32,369 nt of DNA, taken from assembly GCA_029266525.1 (NCBI GenBank), contig JAQSWQ010000062.1:1-32369 (forward strand), given 5' to 3'. Of this stretch, positions 8,785 to 15,240 are shown in pieces. Numbering within the stretch: the stretch's first letter is position 1; each line of letters opens with the position of its first letter. This DNA is from Microvirga sp. (GTDB lineage: Bacteria > Pseudomonadota > Alphaproteobacteria > Rhizobiales > Beijerinckiaceae). The translations under genes were made by a program, and so were the position numbers. The notes under the pieces are model-generated. The model made no database searches. It was not told the DNA's origin and worked only from the letters and a program-made list of their open reading frames with translations.

Positions 8785-9024
8785 TCAGCGGCCCCGGATC
8801 GGCTCGACCGCGACCGAGCTCCGCCACAGAATCCACATGAGGTAGGCGGCGCAGAGGCTGAAGATGGCCATCAAGGCATAGGCCACCTGCTCGCCGAGCT
8901 CGAGCAGGCCGGCGAGAGCCCAGCCGCCGGCCAGCGCGACGCCGAAGACCTCGGTCCCGATCAGGATCATCACGCTGACGATCGTGACGAGGTTCTGCCA
9001 ATTGAGCTCGTTGCTTCGGGCCAA
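8785..9024 (-). CDS. Tiny two-helix membrane protein, unknown function
   Basis: A 79-residue protein if read from the TTG at 9024, which has GGAG eight bases upstream. The upstream in-frame codons (start at 9096) would add residues that look non-coding and would run into the divergent hydrolase gene. Two hydrophobic helices are visible: one over about residues 12-40, rich in Val/Ile/Gly/Ala, and one over about residues 45-67 containing Met, Phe, Cys and Trp. The protein ends in a short basic tail (Pro-Ile-Arg-Gly-Arg). I recognise no family. It is divergent from the GGT-fold hydrolase gene, and the two would share a promoter region of about 77 bases. Moderately confident that it is real. Confidence 0.55.
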   Translation of the reverse strand: MARSNELNWQNLVTIVSVMILIGTEVFGVALAGGWALAGLLELGEQVAYALMAIFSLCAAYLMWILWRSSVAVEPIRGR

Positions 9025-9101
9025 GGACGCGTCTCCGGTTGCGCATCGGGGCACTAGCGCATACGGGGGCGCGTAACAACGTCCCGCCTGACGCACCCCG
9101 A

Positions 9102-10694
9102 ATGCCCGACACCCCTGTCTTCTCGAAAGCCGCGGTCGCGGCTCCGCATCGCTTGGCGGCCGAGACCGGCCGCGCCGTGCTCGCGGAGGGCGGCAACGCC
9201 GTCGAGGCGATGATCGCCATGGCGGCGACGATCGCGGTGGTCTATCCGCACATGAACGCGATCGGCGGCGACGGCTTCTGGCTCATCCGCGAGCCCGGCG
9301 GCAAGGTGCGGGCGATCGAGGCCTGCGGCCCGGCCGGCAGCCTCGCCACCATCAAGCGCTACCGCGACAAGGGCTACGACACGATCCCGGCGCGCGGACC
9401 CGACGCGGCGGTGACGGTCGCCGGCGCGGTCGGCGGCTGGCAGGCGGCCTACGAATATTCCCGCAGCCGGGGCGCGCGCCTGCCGCTTCCGACGCTGCTT
9501 TCCGAGGCCGTCCGCTTCGCGCGGGAGGGCTGCCCGGTGTCGGAGTCGGAGGCGCGGGGCAAGCCGAACGAGGCCGAGACGCTCCATCGCGCGCCCGGCT
9601 TCGCCGAGACCTTCCTCGCCGAGGGCAAGACGCCGGCAGCCGGCACGTCGCGGAAGCTGCCGGCGCTCGGGGCCACGCTGGATCAGCTCGCCGACGCCGG
9701 GCTCGAGGATTTCTACCGCGGCGACATCGGGCGCGAGATCGCGGCCGATCTCGAACGCATCGGCAGCCCCGTGACGCGCGCCGATCTCGAGCGCTTCCGC
9801 GCCCGCCTGGTGGAGCCGCTCTCGGCGAAGCTGCGGCAGGCCACCGTCTACGCCTTCCCGCCGCCGACGCAGGGGCTGGCCGCGCTCCTCATCCTCGGCA
9901 TCCGCGAGCGACTCGCCTCGGGCCGCGTCGATTCGGTCGAGCACCACCACGCGCTCATCGAGTCGGTGAAGCGCGCCTTCGCGATCCGCGACCGGGTGGT
10001 CACCGACCCCGACGGGCTGAGGCACAAGGTCGAGGACTTCCTGACGCCGAAGGTGTTCGAGCGCGAGGCGGCGAGGATCGACATGCGCCGCGCCGCCCGG
10101 TTCCCGCTTGCGCCGGCCGAAGGCGATACGGTTTGGATGGGGGCGATCGACGGCGATGGTCTTGCGGTCTCCTACATCCAATCGCTGTATTGGGAATGGG
10201 GCTCGGGCTGCGTCCTCCCGGGCACCGGCATCATTTGGCAGAATCGCGGCGCCTCATTCTCGCTCGATCACGCCGCCGGGAACCCGCTCGAGCCGGGGCG
10301 CAAGCCCTTCCACACGCTGATCCCGGCGCTCGCCGCGCTCGACGACGGTCGCGTCGTCTCCTACGGGTCGATGGGCGGCGACGGCCAGCCGCAGTTCCAG
10401 GCTCAAGTGCTCACGCGGTACCTCGGCGGCATGGGCGCGGCTGACGCCGTCGACGGGCCGCGCTGGCTCCTCGGCCGCACCTGGGGCCAGACCTCGACAA
10501 CGCTGAAGATGGAGAGCCGCTTCGATGCGGCGATCATGGAGGGGCTTGCCCGCATGGGCCACGAGGTCGAGGAGCTCGGCGTGCCCTATTTCGAGACCTG
10601 CGGCCATGCCGGCATGCTCGTGAAGCACCCCCGCAACGGCCGTGTCGAGGCCGCACACGACCCGCGCTCGGACGGTGGTGCGGCGGGAATCTGA
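9102..10694 (+). CDS. Gamma-glutamyltransferase-fold Ntn hydrolase (possible amide hydrolase)
   Basis: A 530-residue member of the GGT family (PF01019), whose precursor cleaves itself and exposes an N-terminal Thr as nucleophile. The N-terminal block 'LAAETGRAVLAEGGNAVEAM' and 'VVYPHMNAIGGDGFWLI' are family signatures. The catalytic Thr is best placed at Thr343 (Asp-Thr-Val-Trp-Met-Gly-Ala-Ile-Asp), seven residues before Asp as in E. coli GGT. The oxyanion/glycine loop Gly422-Ser-Met-Gly-Gly-Asp-Gly428 also fits. There is no signal peptide, unlike periplasmic GGTs. This cytoplasmic subgroup resembles the oxamate amidohydrolase (HpxW) type more than true glutathione hydrolases, but that is inference. 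The ATG at 9102 fits the family N-terminus although its ribosome site is weak. The 3' end overlaps a 46-bp tandem repeat. Confidence 0.86.
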   Translation: MPDTPVFSKAAVAAPHRLAAETGRAVLAEGGNAVEAMIAMAATIAVVYPHMNAIGGDGFWLIREPGGKVRAIEACGPAGSLATIKRYRDKGYDTIPARGPDAAVTVAGAVGGWQAAYEYSRSRGARLPLPTLLSEAVRFAREGCPVSESEARGKPNEAETLHRAPGFAETFLAEGKTPAAGTSRKLPALGATLDQLADAGLEDFYRGDIGREIAADLERIGSPVTRADLERFRARLVEPLSAKLRQATVYAFPPPTQGLAALLILGIRERLASGRVDSVEHHHALIESVKRAFAIRDRVVTDPDGLRHKVEDFLTPKVFEREAARIDMRRAARFPLAPAEGDTVWMGAIDGDGLAVSYIQSLYWEWGSGCVLPGTGIIWQNRGASFSLDHAAGNPLEPGRKPFHTLIPALAALDDGRVVSYGSMGGDGQPQFQAQVLTRYLGGMGAADAVDGPRWLLGRTWGQTSTTLKMESRFDAAIMEGLARMGHEVEELGVPYFETCGHAGMLVKHPRNGRVEAAHDPRSDGGAAGI

Positions 10695-10762
10695 TCGAGC
10701 TTTAATCCGGGATCCAGACGGTGGTGCGGCGGGAATCTGATCGAGCTTTAATCCGGGATCCA
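10671..10762. repeat. Perfect 46-bp tandem duplication over the end of the GGT-fold gene
   Basis: Bases 10671-10716 and 10717-10762 are identical. The first copy contains the last seven codons and the stop of the hydrolase gene plus 22 bases after it. The second copy is a non-coding echo of that gene end. Both end in the ATCCGGGATCCA half of a dispersed palindromic element that continues downstream of copy two. Confidence 0.95.
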
Positions 10763-10822
10763 CCCGCTCCAGCGGCGGCGGATGGGTCCCGGCTCTCCGC
10801 TTCGCTCCGGCCGGGACGACTC
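10751..10822. repeat. Dispersed intergenic palindromic element, copy A (partial)
   Basis: It starts with ATCCGGGATCCA and includes a stem of GTCCCGGC (10786-10793) with GCCGGGAC (10810-10817) around a loop that reads CTCCGCTTCGCTCCG-like bases. It matches the second part of copy B at 26818-26888 nearly base for base. The left stem of the full element is missing here, and the 46-bp duplication boundary lies at this edge. Confidence 0.8.
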
Positions 10823-10876
10823 GGGGCATGGTCGGATGGGCTTCAACATCAGGCGGTGACGGCCTAGGATCGCGCC

Positions 10877-11524
10877 ATGGACGATCACCACCATCACAGC
10901 CACGATCACCACCACGGCCACGACCACAGCGAGCTGTCCGACATCGAGCTGCGGGTGCGCGCGCTCGAATCGATCCTCGTGGAGAAGGGCTATGTCGACC
11001 CGGCGGCGATCGACGTGCTGGTCGAGACCTACGAGACCAAGGTCGGACCGAGGAATGGCGGCAAGGTCGTGGCCAAGGCCTGGGCCGATCCGAGCTACCG
11101 CGACTGGCTCCGGAAGGACGCGACCGCGGCCATCGCCTCGCTCGGTTTCACCGGCCGGCAGGGCGAGCACATGGTCGCGGTCGAGAATACGCCGCAAGAG
11201 CACAACATGGTCGTCTGCACCCTGTGCTCCTGCTACCCCTGGCCGGTGCTCGGCCTCCCCCCGGTCTGGTACAAATCGGCGCCCTACCGCTCGCGCGCGG
11301 TGATCGACCCGCGCGGCGTCCTGAAGGAGTTCGGGGTCGAGCTGCCGGAGACGACGCGCATCCGCGTGTGGGATTCGACCGCCGAGATCCGCTACCTCGT
11401 GCTGCCGATGCGGCCCGAGGGCACGCAAGGCTGGAGCGAGGAGGCGCTCGCCGACCTCGTCACCCGCGATTCGATGATCGGCACCGGCCTCGCGCTGCGG
11501 CCCGACCAGATGGTCGCCGCATGA
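10877..11524 (+). CDS. nthA: Nitrile hydratase alpha subunit, cobalt type
   Basis: This 215-residue protein carries the metal claw Cys114-Thr-Leu-Cys117-Ser-Cys119, where two cysteines are normally oxidised to sulfenic/sulfinic acid. Thr at the second position marks the non-corrin cobalt class (iron enzymes have Ser). The enzyme hydrates nitriles to amides in the cytoplasm as an alpha/beta heteromer. Flanking family blocks 'PEFRDWL'-like '[20 protein letters not shown]', 'VVENTP'-like '[10 protein letters not shown]' and '[20 protein letters not shown]' are intact. The N-terminus is unusual: ten His among the first 17 residues, mixed with Asp. AGGA lies about nine bases before the ATG. The stop overlaps the beta-subunit start as ATGA, implying translational coupling. 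Confidence 0.97.
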   Translation: MDDHHHHSHDHHHGHDHSELSDIELRVRALESILVEKGYVDPAAIDVLVETYETKVGPRNGGKVVAKAWADPSYRDWLRKDATAAIASLGFTGRQGEHMVAVENTPQEHNMVVCTLCSCYPWPVLGLPPVWYKSAPYRSRAVIDPRGVLKEFGVELPETTRIRVWDSTAEIRYLVLPMRPEGTQGWSEEALADLVTRDSMIGTGLALRPDQMVAA

Positions 11525-12180
11525 ACGGGGCGCAGGACCTCGGCGGCATGATGGGCTTCGGGCGGATCGGGCACGAGCCCGACGAGCCCTGGTTCCATGC
11601 CGAGTGGGAGAAGCGCGCCTTCGGCGTCACGCTGGCGATGGGCGCAACCGGCACCTGGGGCATCGACGCGAGCCGCGCCGCCCGCGAGAGCCTGCACCCG
11701 GCCGACTATCTCGCCTCGAGCTATTACGAGATCTGGGCCAAGGGCCTGGAGAAGCTGGTGCTGCGGCATGGGCTCGTCACCGAGGACGAGATCAGACTCG
11801 GCAAGGCGCTCGGACCGCCGAAGCCCGTGGCGCGCATGCTGAAAGCCGAGAACGTGCCGGCAGCGCTCGCCAAGGGCAGCCCGACCGAGCGCCCGGCCGA
11901 ATGGCCGGCGCGGTTTTCGGTCGGGGACCGTGTCGTCACCCGCGTCATGCACCCGTCCGGCCACACGCGGCTGCCGCGCTACGCCCGCGGCAAGCGTGGC
12001 GTCGTCGAGTTGGTCCATGGCGCCCATGTCTTCCCGGATTCGGCCGCGGCCGGGCAGGGCGAGAACCCGCAATGGCTCTATACCGTGCGCTTCTCCGGGC
12101 CGGAGCTGTGGGGCGAGGAGGCCGATCCGAACCTCGTCGTCTCGATCGACGCCTGGGAGAGCTACCTTGAGCCTGCCTGA
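11521..12180 (+). CDS. nthB: Nitrile hydratase beta subunit
   Basis: A 219-residue protein beginning '[14 protein letters not shown]', the standard beta-subunit opening, followed by '[20 protein letters not shown]', '[20 protein letters not shown]' and the C-terminal SH3-like barrel ('[20 protein letters not shown]', '[15 protein letters not shown]'). The beta subunit covers the metal site and supplies arginines that hydrogen-bond the oxidised cysteines of the alpha subunit. Its ATG overlaps the alpha stop by four bases, and its own last 14 bases overlap the activator gene. No activator domain is fused to it; that function is the separate next gene. Confidence 0.97.
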   Translation: MNGAQDLGGMMGFGRIGHEPDEPWFHAEWEKRAFGVTLAMGATGTWGIDASRAARESLHPADYLASSYYEIWAKGLEKLVLRHGLVTEDEIRLGKALGPPKPVARMLKAENVPAALAKGSPTERPAEWPARFSVGDRVVTRVMHPSGHTRLPRYARGKRGVVELVHGAHVFPDSAAAGQGENPQWLYTVRFSGPELWGEEADPNLVVSIDAWESYLEPA

Positions 12181-12556
12181 CGGGCTCGCTGCCGCGGCGG
12201 CGCCGGTCGCGCCGATCCCGCGTGGCGACGACGGCGCGCCGGTTTTCTCGGCGCCATGGGAGGCGCAAGCCTTCGCCCTGACGCTGGCGCTCCACGAGCG
12301 CGGCCTCTTCACCTGGAAGGAATGGGCATCGGCACTCGCCGAGGAGATCAAGCGTGCCCAGGCCGCGGGCGACCCGGACGACGGCTCGACCTACTACCGG
12401 CACTGGCTTGCGACGATCGAGCGGCTCGCCGCCGCGAAGGGCGTGGCGAGCGAAGCCGCCCTCGCCGAGCGCCGCGAGGCTTGGCACCGCGCCGCGCATG
12501 CAACCCCGCACGGCCTGCCGATCCTCTTGGAGAACGATCCGCTGGCGCGGGCCTAG
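12167..12556 (+). CDS. Nitrile hydratase accessory/activator protein (P14K-like)
   Basis: A 129-residue protein homologous to the beta-subunit N-terminus, as cobalt nitrile hydratase activators are. It has 'PVFSAPWEAQAFALTLALHE', 'GLFTWKEWASALAEEI' and 'YYRHWLATIERLAA'. In characterised systems this protein binds the alpha subunit and swaps in cobalt-loaded, cysteine-oxidised alpha ('self-subunit swapping'). The start is a TTG at 12167 inside the beta gene, with GGGAGAG eight to twelve bases upstream; no in-frame ATG or GTG gives a sensible N-terminus. It ends at TAG 12554-12556, whose bases are shared with the stop codon of the convergent NicO gene. No C-terminal cobalt-binding extension is present. 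Confidence 0.9.
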   Translation: MSLPDGLAAAAAPVAPIPRGDDGAPVFSAPWEAQAFALTLALHERGLFTWKEWASALAEEIKRAQAAGDPDDGSTYYRHWLATIERLAAAKGVASEAALAERREAWHRAAHATPHGLPILLENDPLARA

Positions 12557-13593
12557 CTCACCCCGCCCGCGCTCCACATCCCAAGCAGCAGCGACGCTCC
12601 GAGCACCAGCACGAAGGCCGCGGCGAGAAGCTCGAGCCCGGCGAGCGCGACGGCGCCATGCGCGCCGCGGCCGCCGGCGAGGCGCAGCGCCAGGCTTTTC
12701 GCGAACACCGCGAGGGCCGCGATGGCGCCGGTGGTCAGCGCGGTCCCGAGCGCCATCGCGAAGGTCGCGGCGACGCCGGCCGGAAACAGGCCCTGCGAGA
12801 GCGCGAAGACCAGCACCACGATCGCGCCGGCGCAGGGGCGAGTGCCTGCCGCGATCACGACGCCGGCCATCTCGCGCAGTCGGGTGATGCGGTCGATCTC
12901 GGCCGGGGCAGGAAGATGGACGTGGTCGCAATCCGGCGCGGCAGCGGGAGCCGTGCCCGGGCCGTGCGCGAGCCCGGCCACGCCGAGGAGCTTTCCGGCC
13001 TTGCGCCAGGTCAGCATCAGGCCGAGGGCCGCGACCGCGGCGAAGCTCGCCGTCTCGATCGCGCTCGTCACACCGGTCATGGTCGCGGCAGTCGCGCGCA
13101 GGATCGCGGCCGCTCCGCCGACGATGCCGATTGCGACCAGCGCCTGCAGGAGCGCTGCGGCAAGGCTGAGCAGCACGCCCTTCACGAGCGCCCGCTCGCT
13201 GGCGACGAGATAGGCGGCGATCACCGCTTTGCCGTGCCCGGGCCCGGCCGCATGGAAGACGCCGTAGGCAAAGCCGATCGCCATCAGCGGCCAGAACGCC
13301 GCGCCGCCGTCCTTGAGCGCAGCGACGCCGGCCTGGAGGCTGCGGAAGAAGCTCGCCTGGAGCGCGAGGACATAGGCGCCGAGGCCGGAGGCGGCGGGCG
13401 CCGCCTCGCGCACCCCCATGCCGAAAGGGTTTCGCGCGGGCGGGCGCGGCGGCGGCCCGGCGGGTGCCAGGAGCCACATCAGGAGGGCGAGAGCGGCCGC
13501 GACCAGCGCCACGGCAGCGAGCCCGAGCGCCAGGCGCCGGAGCGCATGCGGGCGGCCGGGGGGCGCGGCGAGCGCCCCGGCTCCTACGGGCAT
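12553..13593 (-). CDS. NicO-family nickel/cobalt transporter
   Basis: A 346-residue inner-membrane protein with an N-terminal helix, a Pro-rich periplasmic stretch (about residues 45-60) and six further helices. The signature His114-Ala-Ala-Gly-Pro-Gly-His120-Gly-Lys and the later 'GTRPCAGAIVVLVFALSQG' define the NicO family (PF03824), which includes the RcnA nickel/cobalt efflux proteins and presumed importers. A short linker between helices contains Asp-Cys-Asp-His-Val-His, possibly metal binding, but lacks the long His tract of E. coli RcnA. The ATG lies inside the last codons of the DUF1007 gene (10-base overlap), so the two are coupled. It ends on the same CTAG as the cobalt nitrile hydratase operon, which suggests cobalt as the metal; direction of transport cannot be read. 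Confidence 0.9.
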   Translation of the reverse strand: MPVGAGALAAPPGRPHALRRLALGLAAVALVAAALALLMWLLAPAGPPPRPPARNPFGMGVREAAPAASGLGAYVLALQASFFRSLQAGVAALKDGGAAFWPLMAIGFAYGVFHAAGPGHGKAVIAAYLVASERALVKGVLLSLAAALLQALVAIGIVGGAAAILRATAATMTGVTSAIETASFAAVAALGLMLTWRKAGKLLGVAGLAHGPGTAPAAAPDCDHVHLPAPAEIDRITRLREMAGVVIAAGTRPCAGAIVVLVFALSQGLFPAGVAATFAMALGTALTTGAIAALAVFAKSLALRLAGGRGAHGAVALAGLELLAAAFVLVLGASLLLGMWSAGGVS

Positions 13594-14234
13594 GCAACGA
13601 TGGCGCGGTTCGCGAAATTCGCGCCGTAGTTCGAGGCCGCGGTCAGGGCCTCGAAGAAGGATTCCGAAAGCTTCTGCTGCGTGCCCTCCACCGTCTTCGG
13701 CCGGCTGACCGTCGCGGCGCAGCCTTTCGGCGCGCCGGCGAGCCGCACGGCGTCGTCGCCCTGGGCGAGGGCGAAGGAGACGTAGAAGCTCGGATCGTAA
13801 ACCTCGAGCGAGACGGTCCGCCCGCGCGGCGCCTCCTTCACCGGAAGCACGACCACGAGCGTCACCTGCCCGTTCTCGAAGGTCAGGTCGTATTCGCGCG
13901 GCGGCTCGAAGCCCTGCTTCGTCCCGTTGACCTTGAGCACGGTGAAGTAGTCGAACTCGACGAGCGACTCGGCATTGACCTTGGCGAGCTCGCGCAGCTC
14001 CGCGGAGGTCGGCTTGCCGTCGCCGTTCGTGCCGAGGCCCGTCGTGACATAGGCCGAGTAGCCCGGATCGAAGGTCCAGACGTGCCGGACCGCGCTGACC
14101 TTGTCCTCGGCATAGACGATCTCAGCCTTGGCGGTGACCCAGACATGCGGATGGGCGCGAGCCGGACCGGCGACGCTCAAGGCCGCCAGCACCGGAACGA
14201 GAGCCAATAGCGCACGTGTCATGAATCGGTTCAT
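13584..14234 (-). CDS. DUF1007 family periplasmic protein, partner of NicO
   Basis: A 216-residue protein from the ATG at 14234, with a Sec signal peptide and cleavage after Ala27, which would expose His28-Pro-His30-Val-Trp at the mature N-terminus. The body has the DUF1007 (PF06226) pattern: 'RHVWTFDPGYSAY', a Asn-Gly-Asp-Gly-Lys segment followed by 'SAELRELAKVNAESL', 'YFTVLKVNG' and 'LEVYDPSFYVSFAL'. This family is repeatedly found beside nicO genes and is thought to help Ni/Co or Zn handling in the periplasm. An extra 42 residues upstream (start at 14360) look non-coding and would mask the signal peptide. It is first in a two-gene unit with nicO and divergent from the SDR gene. Confidence 0.87.
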   Translation of the reverse strand: MNRFMTRALLALVPVLAALSVAGPARAHPHVWVTAKAEIVYAEDKVSAVRHVWTFDPGYSAYVTTGLGTNGDGKPTSAELRELAKVNAESLVEFDYFTVLKVNGTKQGFEPPREYDLTFENGQVTLVVVLPVKEAPRGRTVSLEVYDPSFYVSFALAQGDDAVRLAGAPKGCAATVSRPKTVEGTQQKLSESFFEALTAASNYGANFANRAIVACP

Positions 14235-14385
14235 CCCGCGACGCTGCCGGGCTCTGGTTAACGGGAATTCAACGGCTGGGCGTCCCCGCCGTTCTTCCCG
14301 ATCCAGTGCGGCGAAAGCGAGGCGTTTGACGATTGACGCCCTGTGCGCGCCGCGCCTCACTATGCTGTCAACCTAGGGAGGGACC

Positions 14386-15141
14386 ATGCGGCGGCTCGAG
14401 GGAAAGGTGGCCCTGATCAGCGGCGGCGCGAGCGGCATCGGCTTCGCGACGGCGCGGCGTTTCGCCGAGGAGGGCGCGGGGGTCGTCCTCGGCGACATCG
14501 ACCGCGCCGCAGGGGCGCGGGCCGCAAGCGAGCTCGGAGCGGAATTCGAGCCGCTCGACGTCACCTCGGACGAGGACTGGCGCAATGCGACCGACGCCGT
14601 CTTTGCCCGTCACGGCACCTTGGACATCCTGGTCAACAGCGCCGGCATCGCCCCGACCGGCACGATCGAGGAGGTCACGCTCGAGGATTGGCGCCGTACC
14701 ATGGCGGTCAATCTCGACGGCACCTTCCTCGGCTGCCGGCACGGGGTGCGGGTGATGAAGCAGGGTCGCGGCGGCTCGATCGTGAACCTCTCCTCGGTCT
14801 CCGGCATCATCGGCGGACACAACCTTGCCGCCTACAACGCCTCGAAGGGGGGCGTTCGGCTCCTGACCAAATCGGTCGCCCTGCACTGCGCCCGCAAGGG
14901 CTACGGAATCCGCTGCAACTCGGTGCATCCGGGCTTCGTCGACACGCCCATGCTGCAGGAGTTGATCCGCACCTCGCGCAACCCGGACGAGACCCGTTCA
15001 AAGCTCGCCGCGAGCGTGCCGGCGGGGCGCAACGCCCGCGCCGAGGAAGTGGCCGCGATGATCGCTTATCTCGCCGCGGACGAGTCGGCCTTCGTGACCG
15101 GCGCCGAGTTCGTCATCGACGGCGGGGTGACCGCGATGTAG
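14386..15141 (+). CDS. Short-chain dehydrogenase/reductase (classical SDR)
   Basis: A 251-residue classical SDR. It shows the cofactor loop Gly13-Gly-Ala-Ser-Gly-Ile-Gly19, Asp37 and Asp39 after the second strand (favouring NAD over NADP), Asn84-Ser-Ala-Gly87, the active-site Ser137, and Tyr150-Asn-Ala-Ser-Lys154. The C-terminus 'ADESAFVTGAEFVIDGG' is the standard SDR ending. It should be a cytoplasmic tetramer that oxidises or reduces an alcohol/ketone. A strong GGGAGGGA sits a few bases before the ATG. The gene is divergent from the DUF1007 gene and 99 bases ahead of the unknown membrane protein. The substrate cannot be assigned from sequence. Confidence 0.93.
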   Translation: MRRLEGKVALISGGASGIGFATARRFAEEGAGVVLGDIDRAAGARAASELGAEFEPLDVTSDEDWRNATDAVFARHGTLDILVNSAGIAPTGTIEEVTLEDWRRTMAVNLDGTFLGCRHGVRVMKQGRGGSIVNLSSVSGIIGGHNLAAYNASKGGVRLLTKSVALHCARKGYGIRCNSVHPGFVDTPMLQELIRTSRNPDETRSKLAASVPAGRNARAEEVAAMIAYLAADESAFVTGAEFVIDGGVTAM

Positions 15142-15240
15142 CGGCCTTCGTCCAGCGCCACGGGTTCCCTTGCGTCAAAGCCCTGTCGCGGTTTCAAATG
15201 TTGGTTGCCGGCCAAGGACCGTGCAAGGGGGGAGGATTAC

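Noticed and set aside
10880-10930. CAC/GAC triplet repetition at the start of the nitrile hydratase alpha gene as a DNA repeat or CRISPR-like array
   Set aside because: It is explained by the His/Asp-rich N-terminus and has no repeat-spacer structure.
14326-14366. TTGACG with TATGCT as an SDR promoter
   Set aside because: The spacer would be 22 bases, outside the usual range, so only the shared 15-base string is reported.
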